Shown piece by piece: positions 47,873-56,565 of a DNA stretch of 64,000 bases. How positions within the stretch are numbered: the stretch's first letter is position 1; every line of letters starts with the position of its first letter. A program made the translations under genes and the position numbers. The DNA lies in assembly GCA_963745595.1 (NCBI GenBank), contig CAVUYB010000003.1, forward strand, positions 1 through 64,000. Reading direction: 5' to 3'. The notes under the pieces are model-generated. The model was given only the letters and a program-made list of their open reading frames with translations. It was not told the origin of the DNA and made no database searches. Source of the stretch: DASZUK01 sp963745595. GTDB lineage: Bacteria; Actinomycetota; Acidimicrobiia; Acidimicrobiales; RAAP-2.

Positions 47873-48523
47873 TCAGTAGTACGGGTTCTCGCCGTCGCCG
47901 TGGTCGGTGACGTCGACCACCCGGAGGACCTCGGGCACCTCGTCCCGCAGCGCTACCTCGATGCCCTGGGTGAGCGTCATCCGCGACATCGCGCACCCCT
48001 GGCAGCCGCCGGACAGCCGGAGGTACGCCACGCCTTCGGCCTCGTCCAGCGCGACGAGGTCGGCTCGCCCGCCGTGACCGGCGATCGACGGGTTGACGAC
48101 CTGCTCCAGCACCACCGACACCCGGCTGGCCAACGCCCCGGTGATCCCGGCCGCCAGCACCTCCGGCGGCACCCCGGTGGCCAGTTCCTCGGCGGCCGGC
48201 GTGTTCGGGTTCACCAGCACCAGTCCGCCACCGCCGTCCTCGGACCACTCGAGGCGGGCGCCGCGCAGCTGGTCGACGCTGCCGGCCACGACGACGATCG
48301 GCAGGTCGTCGTCGTGCTGCACCGCGTCGTCCTCGGCCGCGTCCGCCCGGGGCTGGAAGTAGAGGTCGTACTGGAACGCGCCGTCCGCCACGCCGCGCAC
48401 CTCGAGCCAGAGCGCGAGGCGGTCCGGATCGGGCTCCTGGGCGATCGCGTCCCGCACCACCGACCGGGCTTCGTCGGTCAGCGTGACTACCGGGCTGAGC
48501 TCTACGTCCACAGGAGGCGCCAT
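47873..48523 (-). CDS. nfuA: NfuA-type Fe-S cluster carrier
   Basis: This 216-residue protein has an N-terminal HesB/IscA-like domain (about 1-105) that lacks the cluster cysteines, and a C-terminal NifU-like domain (from about 120) with Cys174 and Cys177 in SGGCQGCAMS. It probably delivers 4Fe-4S clusters to target proteins. The ATG start at 48523 lies six bases after a TATGAT -10. Confidence 0.93.
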   Translation of the reverse strand: MAPPVDVELSPVVTLTDEARSVVRDAIAQEPDPDRLALWLEVRGVADGAFQYDLYFQPRADAAEDDAVQHDDDLPIVVVAGSVDQLRGARLEWSEDGGGGLVLVNPNTPAAEELATGVPPEVLAAGITGALASRVSVVLEQVVNPSIAGHGGRADLVALDEAEGVAYLRLSGGCQGCAMSRMTLTQGIEVALRDEVPEVLRVVDVTDHGDGENPYY

Positions 48524-48529
48524 CCCGCC

Positions 48530-48535
48530 ATCATA
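48530..48535 (-). promoter_or_regulatory. -10 element of nfuA (leaderless)
   Basis: TATGAT on the minus strand ends six bases before the nfuA ATG. It is the closest match to consensus among the leaderless candidates. The divergent gene at 48575 has its own -10 28 bases away. Confidence 0.6.
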
Positions 48536-48562
48536 CGGGCGCGCCGGCCAGCGGCGGCGCAG

Positions 48563-48568
48563 TAGGGT
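48563..48568 (+). promoter_or_regulatory. -10 element of the Cys-rich gene (leaderless)
   Basis: TAGGGT ends six bases before the ATG at 48575. There is no ribosome site between them. Confidence 0.5.
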
Positions 48569-48574
48569 GCCGCC

Positions 48575-49357
48575 ATGGCCACGGCGCCCCCGGTCGACGC
48601 CCACGAGTGGGTCTCCTTCGAGGATCCCGACGAGGAGCGCACGTGGGTGTTCGACGTCACCTTCCTGGCGAGCGGTTGGTCCTGCATCTTCGGCCAGGGG
48701 TGCCAGGGCGTCCTCACCGGCCCGGCGCCCGAGCTCGTCCACGGTTGCTGCTCGTACGGCGCCCACATGGTCGACAAGCAGGACGCTCGACAGGTCGAGA
48801 AGAACGCCGCCACCCTCTCGCCCGAAGAGTGGCAGTACCACGCCCGGGGGACGAAGAAGGGCGTGCTCAAGCAGAACAAGCACGGTGAGACCGTCACCCG
48901 GTTGGTCGACGGCGCGTGCATCATGCTGAACCGGCCCGGGTTCCCGACCGGTCCCGGCTGCGCCCTGCACCAGGCCGCGGTCCGCCGGGGCCAGAACCCG
49001 CTCGAGCTCAAGCCCGAGGTCTGCTGGCAGCTCCCCCTCCGCCGCGAGGACGCGGTCGCCGACGACGGGTACGTCACGTCGACCATCCGGCAGTGGGACC
49101 GCAAGCACTGGGGGGCCGGTGGCGAGGAGTTCGCGTGGTGGTGCACCGAATCCCACGAGGCGTTCGTGGCGACGTCCCCGGTCTACGAGACGATGGCGGC
49201 CGAGCTGACCGAGATGGTCGGACCGAAGGCCTACGAGATGCTCGTCGCGTTCATGGACGATCGGCGGGACCGGCTGGCCAACCGGGGCGTACCGCTCCCC
49301 CATCCGGCCCTCCGGCGACCGGACGCCGCCCAACCCTCGTCGTCAGCCCCGCTGTAG
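48575..49357 (+). CDS. Conserved Cys-rich protein of unknown function
   Basis: This 260-residue protein has cysteines in metal-site-like groups: CIFGQGCQG, HGCCSYGAH, DGACIMLNRPGFPTGPGCALH and EVCWQLP. These may bind zinc or an iron-sulfur cluster, in the manner of YkgJ/DUF3109 proteins, but I cannot assign it firmly. A tryptophan-rich part (KHWGAGGEEFAWWCTESHEAF) follows. It is divergent from nfuA, which fits a Fe-S theme. The C-terminal tail is Pro-rich and disordered. Confidence 0.75.
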   Translation: MATAPPVDAHEWVSFEDPDEERTWVFDVTFLASGWSCIFGQGCQGVLTGPAPELVHGCCSYGAHMVDKQDARQVEKNAATLSPEEWQYHARGTKKGVLKQNKHGETVTRLVDGACIMLNRPGFPTGPGCALHQAAVRRGQNPLELKPEVCWQLPLRREDAVADDGYVTSTIRQWDRKHWGAGGEEFAWWCTESHEAFVATSPVYETMAAELTEMVGPKAYEMLVAFMDDRRDRLANRGVPLPHPALRRPDAAQPSSSAPL

Positions 49358-49361
49358 GGCC

Positions 49362-49571
49362 CTAGTCGTCGAGCGGATCGGGCTCGTCGACGTGGGACGA
49401 GGGGGGGACCGTCCCGAGGATGCGGTCGTACTGGTCCTCCTCGGCCAGGCACCACGAGGCGTGAACGTCTTCGGGTTCCGCGCCGCATTCCGGGCACTGC
49501 TGGTCGGCGGTGGCTACTGACCGCTTGAGGCTCCGGGCCTCTTCGAACCGCCGATGGCGTCCCTTCTTCAC
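49362..49571 (-). CDS. Small zinc-ribbon-like protein
   Basis: This predicted protein has 69 residues from the GTG at 49571, chosen because an AAGGGAG ribosome site lies five bases upstream. It has a basic N-terminus (KKGRHRRFEEARSLKR) and one CPEC pair followed by HASWC, a possible small zinc site, then an acidic tail. It converges on the Cys-rich gene with a four-base gap. The role is unknown. Confidence 0.55.
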   Translation of the reverse strand: MKKGRHRRFEEARSLKRSVATADQQCPECGAEPEDVHASWCLAEEDQYDRILGTVPPSSHVDEPDPLDD

Positions 49572-49797
49572 GACAACTCCCTTGCTGCGCCGTTCCCGTA
49601 CGACCCGGCCATGAAATCGCTCGGTTCGAGATGGGGCCCAAGTCGGCGACACCCCGGATGGTCGATGATATTTCTCGACCCGATCGTCCCGGTACTGCCG
49701 CCCCGATCGCTCTCCCAAGTGTACTGCGTTTCCGGTCGCGATCCGGTCACCGTCGCCCGGTACGATGTCGTCCGGTCACCGAAACCGACCAGCCCAG

Positions 49798-50037
49798 ATG
49801 GACAACTCCTTCAACCCCGACGCCATGGTGGCCCGCTTCCAGCAGCGGGCCAAAGCTGTCCGTCAACGGGGGTTGCCGCCTGTCGAGGGGCCGGAGCGCC
49901 AGCGGTTCCGGGAGCAGGCCCAGGCCGACTTCATGGACTTCGCGATGATCGGCGACGCGGAGGCCACCCTCGAGGACGGGATCCTGACCCTGCGCGTCGA
50001 TCTGCGGCCCAAGGAGCCGCCGCCCGGCGACGGCTGA
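49798..50037 (+). CDS. Small hypothetical protein
   Basis: This predicted protein has 79 residues, starting MDNSFNPDAMVARFQQRAKAV. A basic helical first half is followed by an FMDFAMIGDAEATLEDGILTLRVDL segment that looks like strands. No cysteines, signal peptide or membrane segment are seen. A TACGAT hexamer at 49761-49766 could be its -10, giving a short leader; an in-frame start at 49765 would overlap that element, so I prefer 49798. The function is unknown. Confidence 0.5.
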   Translation: MDNSFNPDAMVARFQQRAKAVRQRGLPPVEGPERQRFREQAQADFMDFAMIGDAEATLEDGILTLRVDLRPKEPPPGDG

Positions 50038-50079
50038 GCTGGTCGGCCACTACCGCCCGACAGCCGGCCGGGACGGCCG

Positions 50080-50670
50080 TCAGCCGCCGTAGTTCATCCG
50101 GGTGTCCTCCATGCGGAGCACGTCGGGCATCTCCCCGTCCGGTCCGGCGACGGCGACGACCTCGCCGACGAACAGCTGATGGCTGCCGAGCGGGAGCCGG
50201 TGCCGCACCTCGCAGTCCAACCACGCGGCGGCGCGGCCCAGGATCGGTGCCCCCGTCACCGCCTCGATGACGGCTTCGCCGGCCATCGCGGTCGCCCGGC
50301 CGTCCGGGCCGACCGTAACGTCGGTCACCGGCTTCACGAACCGGCGGACGACGGCCCGATCCTGTCGGTCGAGGATGCTGACCGAGAAGCTGCCGCCGGC
50401 CTCGACCAGCCGGCCGGTGACCGCGGTGGCGTCGATGGCCACGGCCACCAACTTGGGATCGGTCGCTACCTGGACGACGAGGTTGGCGGTCATCAGGTTG
50501 CGCTCGACCGCCTGGTCCGGCCCGGATGCCGGCGCCCGGCTGCCGATGACGTACAGCCCGGTCGGCATCGACCAGAGCACCCGGCGGCGAAGGCGGTCGT
50601 AGCGGTCGTCGTCCGGTGCGGCGCCACTCCCGGAGCCGGCCCCCGAGGCGTCGTCCGACGGCCGCGTCAT
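50080..50670 (-). CDS. Flavin reductase-like FMN-binding protein
   Basis: This 196-residue protein has the split-barrel flavin reductase fold. MPTGLYVIGSR, NLMTANLVVQVATDPKLVAVAID and the SFSVSILDRQDR segment bind FMN in related enzymes. It could supply reduced flavin to a monooxygenase, but no partner is nearby. The first ~28 residues are Ser/Gly/Asp-rich and probably disordered. The ATG overlaps the stop of the upstream membrane-anchored gene (ATGA). Confidence 0.88.
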   Translation of the reverse strand: MTRPSDDASGAGSGSGAAPDDDRYDRLRRRVLWSMPTGLYVIGSRAPASGPDQAVERNLMTANLVVQVATDPKLVAVAIDATAVTGRLVEAGGSFSVSILDRQDRAVVRRFVKPVTDVTVGPDGRATAMAGEAVIEAVTGAPILGRAAAWLDCEVRHRLPLGSHQLFVGEVVAVAGPDGEMPDVLRMEDTRMNYGG

Positions 50671-51254
50671 CCGAAGATGCTCGCAGATGTTGTTGTCGGC
50701 GACGTCGTCGTCGTCGTCGAGACGGTGCGACCATCGACGACGGCGATGCGGGCGAGCGCCTCGACGAACAGGCGTTGAGCCTCGGCTCGCTCGTGGGCCG
50801 ACTTGGCGAGCAGCTTCGTGTTGTCGGCGCCGGCGCTGTAGCAGTCGGTCGCCGCGTCGTAGTCGAGCGCGTAGGCGCGGGCGAGGAGCTGGTTCAGCGC
50901 GGTGTCGGGCGACGGGAGCTTGGTGTTCCCTGTCTGGGCGTCGACCGACATGACGCCGCAGACGGTGTGGACCGCGAGGGTCCCCTTGTGCTGGGCCAGC
51001 ACGGCTTCGAGGTGGACGCCGTCGTCGTGGAGCGAGCCGACGTTCTGGCTGAGGCCGCTCGCGGTCACCCACGACGTCATCTTCTGGGCGGGCGTGCCGG
51101 AAGGTCCGAGGTGACCGTAGGAGACGAACGCGATCACTGCGATGGCCGCGACGACGACGGCCGCACCGGCGATCCACCAGCGTCCGCTGATGCCGTGACC
51201 CCGGGGAGCGCCGCGCCGCCGCGGCCCGGCCGGCTCGACCGGGACATCGGTCAT
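50667..51254 (-). CDS. Single-pass membrane-anchored protein of unknown function
   Basis: This 195-residue protein has a basic N-terminus (about 1-25), one transmembrane helix (WWIAGAAVVVAAIAVIAFVSY, split here as about residues 26-46) and an outer domain with two cysteines (VCGVMS, DCYSAG) that may form a disulphide. The C-terminus is a Thr/Ser-rich tail. It is coupled by ATGA overlaps to tyrS upstream and the flavin reductase downstream. No family was recognised. Confidence 0.65.
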   Translation of the reverse strand: MTDVPVEPAGPRRRGAPRGHGISGRWWIAGAAVVVAAIAVIAFVSYGHLGPSGTPAQKMTSWVTASGLSQNVGSLHDDGVHLEAVLAQHKGTLAVHTVCGVMSVDAQTGNTKLPSPDTALNQLLARAYALDYDAATDCYSAGADNTKLLAKSAHERAEAQRLFVEALARIAVVDGRTVSTTTTTSPTTTSASIFG

Positions 51255-52522
51255 TCGGCCTGGAGCAAGTGGTAGTCGCGACGGCCGCGGCGCAGGACGA
51301 CGTAGCGCCCATGGAGGAGGTCGGCGGCCCCGAGCGCCTGGTCGACGTCGTCGGCGCGGCGGTTGTTGACGTAGGCGCCGCCCTGCGTGATCGCCCGCCG
51401 GGCCTCGCCCTTCGACTTGACGAGGCCGGTCGTCACGAGCACGTCGACCAGTGGGACGCCGCCGACGAGCCGGTCCCGGCCGATCAGCGTCGTCGGCGCG
51501 TCGTCGACGACGTCGAGCAGCGTCCGCTCGTCGAGCTGGACGATGTCCTCGCCGAACAGCGCGGCTGCGGCCCGCTCGGCCCGCTCGACCTCCGCGTGGC
51601 CGTGGACGAGCCGGCAGACCTCCCGAGCCAGCGCCCGTTGCGCGTCACGAGCCGGCGGCCGCTCGGCCGTCGCCTGGTCGAGCGCGACGAGCTCGTCGTG
51701 GTCGAGGAACGTGAAGTACCGCAGGTACGTCCCGACCATCGCGTCCTCGGTGTTGAAGAAGAACTGGTAGAGCCGGTACGGGCTCGTCATCTCCGGGTCG
51801 AGCCAGACCGTCCCGGACTCGGTCTTGCCGAACTTCGTGCCGTCGGCCTTGAGGACGAGCGGCGTCGTCAGCCCGAACGCTTCGGCCCGGGCGACGCGGC
51901 GGATCAGGTCGACGCCGATCGTGATGTTCCCCCACTGGTCGCTCCCGCCGACCTGGAGGTCGCAGCCGTGGTCCTCGTGGAGCCGTAGGAAGTCGTAGGC
52001 CTGGAGGAGCATGTAGCTGAACTCGGTGTACGAGATGCCCTGGTCCGGCCGTTCGAAACGGGCTCGCACCGACTCCTTGGCGACCATCTGGTTGACGGTG
52101 AAGTGCTTGCCGACGTCGCGGAGGAAGTCGACGAGCGGCATCGACCCGAGCCACGCCGCGTTGTCGAGCAGCCGAGCGCCGCCGGCGGAGAAGTCGAGGA
52201 ACCGCTCGAGCTGGGGGCGGATCCCGTCCAGGTTGGCCGCCAGCCGGTCGGCGGACAGCAGGTTCCGCTCGGCCGACTTGCCGCCCGGGTCGCCGATCAT
52301 CCCGGTCGCGCCACCGGCCAGGGCGATCGGCGAGTGACCGGCGAGCTGGAGCCGGCGGAGCGTGCAGAGCTGCATCAGGCTGCCGACGTGGAGGCTCGGC
52401 GCGGACGGGTCGAAGCCGATGTACGCGGTCACCGAGCCGGTGTCGAGCCGGGGCAGGAGCCGCTCGTCGGTGACCTGGTGGAGGAGCCCGCGGAAACGCA
52501 GGTCGTCGGAGAACGAGGCCAT
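51251..52522 (-). CDS. tyrS: Tyrosyl-tRNA synthetase
   Basis: This 423-residue class I synthetase charges tRNA-Tyr. The HIGH-type motif is PSLHVGSL (42-49) and the KMSKS-type loop is KFGKTE (230-235). A C-terminal S4 RNA-binding domain ends the protein. The ATG at 52522 lacks a ribosome site; a CAGGCT six bases upstream is a poor -10. In Mycobacterium tyrS is near mpg, so this location is a rearrangement of that order. Confidence 0.96.
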   Translation of the reverse strand: MASFSDDLRFRGLLHQVTDERLLPRLDTGSVTAYIGFDPSAPSLHVGSLMQLCTLRRLQLAGHSPIALAGGATGMIGDPGGKSAERNLLSADRLAANLDGIRPQLERFLDFSAGGARLLDNAAWLGSMPLVDFLRDVGKHFTVNQMVAKESVRARFERPDQGISYTEFSYMLLQAYDFLRLHEDHGCDLQVGGSDQWGNITIGVDLIRRVARAEAFGLTTPLVLKADGTKFGKTESGTVWLDPEMTSPYRLYQFFFNTEDAMVGTYLRYFTFLDHDELVALDQATAERPPARDAQRALAREVCRLVHGHAEVERAERAAAALFGEDIVQLDERTLLDVVDDAPTTLIGRDRLVGGVPLVDVLVTTGLVKSKGEARRAITQGGAYVNNRRADDVDQALGAADLLHGRYVVLRRGRRDYHLLQAE

Positions 52523-52548
52523 CGGACCAGCCTGCCATACGACCACCT

Positions 52549-52586
52549 GGTCGCCGCCAGCGCAGGCACCCGGTCGCCGCCAGCGC
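52549..52586. repeat. 15-base direct repeat before the carotenoid oxygenase gene
   Basis: GGTCGCCGCCAGCGC occurs at 52549-52563 and 52572-52586, a 23-base period, just upstream of the -10 at 52595. The second copy covers the likely -35 region, so it could be a regulator-binding pair. It could also be chance in GC-rich sequence. Confidence 0.6.
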
Positions 52587-52594
52587 GGACGCCG

Positions 52595-52600
52595 TAACGT
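52595..52600 (+). promoter_or_regulatory. -10 element of the carotenoid oxygenase gene (leaderless)
   Basis: TAACGT ends six bases before the ATG at 52607, with no ribosome site in between. Confidence 0.5.
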
Positions 52601-52606
52601 GAGGGC

Positions 52607-53971
52607 ATGTCCGAGGCCAATCCGTACCTGATCGGCAACTTCGCGCCGGTGACCGAGGAGCTGACGGTCGAACGGCCGCTCGCGGTCGACGGCGCCATCC
52701 CGCCGGTCCTCGAAGGCCTACTCGTCCGCAACGGCCCGAACCCGGTCGCAGTCGACGACCCGACCGCGTACCACTGGTTCAGCGGCGACGGCATGGTCCA
52801 CGCGGTCGAGCTACGCGACGGCCAGGCCCTCTCGTACCGGAACCGGTGGGTCCGGACGCGCAAGCTGGCCGCGGCGGCCGGCACGCCGCGCCCGCCCGGC
52901 CCGCCGGAGCCGATCGACGGACCGGCGAACACGCACGTCGTCTGGCACGGCGGCCGGCTGCTCGCCCTCGTCGAGTCCGGCTTCCCGCACCGGCTGACGA
53001 CCGAGCTGGCGACGGTCGGCGTCGAGGACTTCGACGGCGCGCTGACGTCGCCGATGACCGCCCATCCGCACGTCGACCCGGAAACGGGCGCGATGGCGTT
53101 CTTCGGTTACGACGTCTTCGGTCCGCCGTTCCTCCGCTACCACGAGCTCGACCGGACCGGCTCGCTCGTCCATTCGACCGACGTCGAGATCCCGCGGGCG
53201 ACGATGCAGCACGACTTCGGCGTCACCGCGACGCGCGTCGTCTTCTTCGACCTCCCGGTCGTCTTCGACGTCGACCAGGCGATGGCCGGCCGGCCCCTCC
53301 CGTTCCGGTGGCAGCCGGACGCGGGCGCCCGGATCGGGGTCCTCGACCGCGGCGAAGACGGCACCGCGACCCGCTGGATCGGCGTCGACCCGTGCTACGT
53401 CTTCCACGTCATGAACGCGTTCGACGACGGGCCGACCGTCGTCGTCGACGTCTGTCGCTACGAGCGGACGTTCGACACCGAGCCCGGTGGGCTGATCGGC
53501 TCCGGGCTGCCGACGCTCGAACGATGGCGGATCGACGCGACGGCCGGTCGGATCGAGACGACGCGGCTCGACGACCGGACGATCGAGTTCCCCCGCGTCG
53601 ACGAAACGCTCGCCGGCCGGCCGTACCGGTACGGGTACTGCGTCGCGATGTCCCAGACCGACGACGCGCAGTCGTTCGACGCGCTCGTCCGCTACGACCT
53701 CGTCCGCGACGAGGCCGTCCAGTGGGATCCCGGGCCCGGCCGGTCGCCGGGTGAGCCGATCTTCGTCCGCGACCCGGACGGCCGGTCCGACGACGAAGGG
53801 TGGGTCCTCACCGTCGTCTACGACGCGACGACCGACGCCAGCGACCTCGTCATCCTCGACGCGTCGTCGTTCGGTAAGGACCCCGAAGCCGTCGTCCACC
53901 TGCCCGCCCGCGTCCCGTTCGGCTTCCACGGGAGCTGGGTGCCCGGCGGCCAGCTACCGCTGAGCGCCTAA
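52607..53971 (+). CDS. Carotenoid cleavage oxygenase (RPE65 family)
   Basis: This 454-residue non-haem iron dioxygenase should cleave a double bond in a carotenoid or related compound. The four iron-binding histidines are visible: His153 (TAHPHVD), His202 (MQHDFGV), His267 (VFHVMNAFD) and His441 (GFHGSWV). The conserved YHWFSGDGMVHAV opening is also present. The product cannot be told from sequence. It stands alone, and its TAA overlaps the convergent menD stop by two bases. Confidence 0.93.
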   Translation: MSEANPYLIGNFAPVTEELTVERPLAVDGAIPPVLEGLLVRNGPNPVAVDDPTAYHWFSGDGMVHAVELRDGQALSYRNRWVRTRKLAAAAGTPRPPGPPEPIDGPANTHVVWHGGRLLALVESGFPHRLTTELATVGVEDFDGALTSPMTAHPHVDPETGAMAFFGYDVFGPPFLRYHELDRTGSLVHSTDVEIPRATMQHDFGVTATRVVFFDLPVVFDVDQAMAGRPLPFRWQPDAGARIGVLDRGEDGTATRWIGVDPCYVFHVMNAFDDGPTVVVDVCRYERTFDTEPGGLIGSGLPTLERWRIDATAGRIETTRLDDRTIEFPRVDETLAGRPYRYGYCVAMSQTDDAQSFDALVRYDLVRDEAVQWDPGPGRSPGEPIFVRDPDGRSDDEGWVLTVVYDATTDASDLVILDASSFGKDPEAVVHLPARVPFGFHGSWVPGGQLPLSA

Positions 53972-55743
53972 CCCCGGGGGCCGACCGCCCCGTCGACCGC
54001 GTCGGCGACCGCCCGGTGGAGCCGGTCGTGGACCGCGACGTTCTCCACCCGGTCCGGCACGCGGGCCCGGACGACCGAGAGCCCGGGCGTCCCGACGGTC
54101 GCCGACAGCGCGCCGTCGAGCTCACCGGCCGTGCCGACGTCGTGGACCGGCAGGCCGAACCCGCGGGCGACGTCGGCGACGTCCGGGGCCGCCGGCGTCC
54201 CGAAGAGCTGCTCGAACCGGCCTCTCTCGACCCGGCCGGCCTGCGGCAGGAAGTTGAAGATGCCGCCGCCGCGGTTGTCGACGACGAGCAGCGTGCAGCT
54301 CGCGGCCCCCACCCGACCGGGCGCCGGGCCGACCGGGCCGACCGGGCCGACCGGGCCGACCAGCGACGAGACGTCGTGCAGGAAGGCCAGATCGCCGAGG
54401 ACGCCGACGACCGGCCCGCGGCCGGCCGCAGCGACGCCCTGGGCGGTCGACGCGACGCCGTCGATGCCGTTCGCCCCCCGGTTGGCCAGCACCGGCGGCG
54501 GACCGGCCATCGGCGGCGCGTACCACTCGAGGTCGCGGACCGGCATCGACGACGAAACGACGACGCGGGTACCGACCGGCAGGAGCCGGAAGAGCCGCCG
54601 GGCGACGCCGGGCTCGGTGAGGCGGCTCCCGGTCAGCTCCCGATCGATCGCGTCCTGCGCCGCCCGCTCGGCGACCTGCCACGGCCGGAGCCACTCGCCG
54701 CCCCACGGTGCGACCGGCGGGACGGCCGAGCGGGCCTGCTCGACCCACGGGCCCGGGTCGGCGGTGACGAGGTCGGTGACCGTCCGGTCCGGATCGGCCC
54801 ACCGCCACCACGGGTCGACCGCGACCGTCTCGGCTCCCGCACCGGCCGCGTCGGCGAGGAAGCCGGCGACGACCTTCGACGCCCAGGGCGCGCCGAGGAC
54901 GACGACGACCTCCGGCCGCAGCCAGCCCCGGACGGCGTCCGATCGGAGCATCGCATCGGCCGCGGCGACGACGTTCGGGTGCGGGACCCGGCAGCCGGAC
55001 CTCGGGTCGGCCAGGACCGGCCAGCCGAGCGCCTCGGCCAGGCCGAGCACGCCCCCCGGCGGCCCACAGCCGGCGCCAGCGACGATCACGCCGCGCCGAC
55101 CCGGCCAATCGCCGACGTCCGGCCCCGGTCCGGTCCGGTCGCCGTGCCGGCGGTGCACCGGGCCGCCCCGCGGGTCGCCCGCCGGTAGCGGGCCCGGCTG
55201 GCCGACGAGCGGCTCCCGGAAGGCCAGGTTCAAGTGGACCGGTCCGGGGCCGACGGGGCCGTCGACGGACTCGGCCACCGACCGGGCACCGAGCGGTCGC
55301 CACGTCGCCCGCGTCGCGCCGTCGGCCACGCCTGGCCCGGCAAACCAGCGCACCGCCGGGCCGAACAGCCCGGCCTGCTCGATCGTCTGCGGCGCACCGA
55401 CCGCCTGGAGCTCCGGCGGACGATCGGCCGTGCAGACGACCATGGGAACGCGGGCGTGATGGGCCTCGACGACCGACGCGTGGAGCTCGGCCGCGGCCGT
55501 CCCGCTCGTCGTCAGCACGAGCGCCGGCCGACCGGTCGCCAGCCCGAGGCCGACCGCGAAGAACCCGGCGCCGCGCTCGTCCAACCGGACGTGGACGCGC
55601 AGCTCGTCCCGGTCGGCCAGCGCCAGCGCCATCGGCGTCGACCGCGATCCCGGGCAGACGACCGCGTCGGTCAGTCCCGCCCGGATCCACTCGTCGACCA
55701 ACGTCGCGCAGAACGTCGCCTGGACGTCGCCCTCTACGCTCAT
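53968..55743 (-). CDS. menD: SEPHCHC synthase MenD
   Basis: This 591-residue TPP enzyme adds a succinyl semialdehyde unit to isochorismate in menaquinone synthesis. The N-terminal CPGSRSTPMALA, the LDERGAGFFAVG segment with the TPP Glu, TSGTAAAELHASVVEAHHARVP and the ANRGANGIDG part are family features. A (GPV)n repeat coded by four 9-base units lies in a loop near residue 460. It is divergent from menH with five bases between the starts. Confidence 0.95.
   Translation of the reverse strand: MSVEGDVQATFCATLVDEWIRAGLTDAVVCPGSRSTPMALALADRDELRVHVRLDERGAGFFAVGLGLATGRPALVLTTSGTAAAELHASVVEAHHARVPMVVCTADRPPELQAVGAPQTIEQAGLFGPAVRWFAGPGVADGATRATWRPLGARSVAESVDGPVGPGPVHLNLAFREPLVGQPGPLPAGDPRGGPVHRRHGDRTGPGPDVGDWPGRRGVIVAGAGCGPPGGVLGLAEALGWPVLADPRSGCRVPHPNVVAAADAMLRSDAVRGWLRPEVVVVLGAPWASKVVAGFLADAAGAGAETVAVDPWWRWADPDRTVTDLVTADPGPWVEQARSAVPPVAPWGGEWLRPWQVAERAAQDAIDRELTGSRLTEPGVARRLFRLLPVGTRVVVSSSMPVRDLEWYAPPMAGPPPVLANRGANGIDGVASTAQGVAAAGRGPVVGVLGDLAFLHDVSSLVGPVGPVGPVGPAPGRVGAASCTLLVVDNRGGGIFNFLPQAGRVERGRFEQLFGTPAAPDVADVARGFGLPVHDVGTAGELDGALSATVGTPGLSVVRARVPDRVENVAVHDRLHRAVADAVDGAVGPRG
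54326..54361. repeat. 9-base tandem repeat in menD
   Basis: Four tandem copies of GGGCCGACC encode Gly-Pro-Val triplets on the menD strand. The number could vary by slippage without breaking the frame. Confidence 0.9.
55735..55740 (+). promoter_or_regulatory. -10 element of menH (leaderless)
   Basis: TACGCT ends eight bases before the GTG at 55749 and lies in the 5' end of menD on the other strand. The identical hexamer precedes menE at the same distance. Confidence 0.5.
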
Positions 55744-55748
55744 GGACC

Positions 55749-56534
55749 GTGCCTACCTCGCCGGACGGAGCCCCGACCTCGGCGCTCCACGTCGAGATCG
55801 AAGGCGACGGACCTCGACTGGTGCTGGCCCACGGTTTCACGCAGACCGGCCGCTTGTGGGGCCCGTTCGGGCGGGCGCTCGGCGCCGGCCGTCAGCTCGT
55901 CCGGGTGGACCTGCCGGGCCACGGCGGGTCGTCGGACGTCCGGGCGGACGTGAGCGCCAGCGGCCGGCTGCTGGCCGCCGCCGGCGGTGACGCACCGTTC
56001 GACCTGCTCGGCTATTCGCTCGGGGCCCGCGTCGCCCTGCACGCTGCCCTCGCCCGGCCTGACGTCGTCCGCCGGCTCGTGCTCGTCGGCGGCACGGCCG
56101 GGATCGACGACCCGGCCGCCCGGGCGACCCGGCGAGCCCGGGACGACGAGATGGCCGACGACCTCGAGCGGTCCGATGACGTCGACGGTTTCGTCCGGCG
56201 TTGGCTGGCCGCGCCGATGTTCGCCGGCCTCGTGACACCGGCGCCGGACGAGCGGCGGCGCAACACGGCCGCGGGCCTGGCGTCGAGCCTGCGGCTCGCC
56301 GGTACCGGCACGCAGCCGCCGCAATGGGACCAGCTGTCCGGCCTCCCCGTGCCGACCCTCGTGCTCGTCGGCGCGGTCGACCTCCGGTTCGCCGCCATCG
56401 GCGCCCGGCTCGTCGCCGGCCTGCCTGACGCCGTGCTCTCGCTCGTCCCCGGGGCCGGCCATGCCGCCCATCTTCAGCAGCCAGCGCCGGCCGCCCGGAT
56501 CGTCGACCGGTTCCTCCGGTCGGACGACGGCTGA
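55749..56534 (+). CDS. menH: SHCHC synthase MenH (alpha/beta hydrolase)
   Basis: This 261-residue alpha/beta-fold enzyme eliminates pyruvate from SEPHCHC, the MenD product. The triad is Ser90 (GYSLGA), Asp211 (GAVDLRF) and His238 (GAGHAAHLQ); HGFTQTGRLW is the oxyanion segment of the MenH type. The divergent menD supports the assignment over a general hydrolase. The start is GTG at 55749. Confidence 0.88.
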   Translation: MPTSPDGAPTSALHVEIEGDGPRLVLAHGFTQTGRLWGPFGRALGAGRQLVRVDLPGHGGSSDVRADVSASGRLLAAAGGDAPFDLLGYSLGARVALHAALARPDVVRRLVLVGGTAGIDDPAARATRRARDDEMADDLERSDDVDGFVRRWLAAPMFAGLVTPAPDERRRNTAAGLASSLRLAGTGTQPPQWDQLSGLPVPTLVLVGAVDLRFAAIGARLVAGLPDAVLSLVPGAGHAAHLQQPAPAARIVDRFLRSDDG

Positions 56535-56565
56535 CCGCCCGCCGCCGCCTGCGCCAGGAAGCCGC

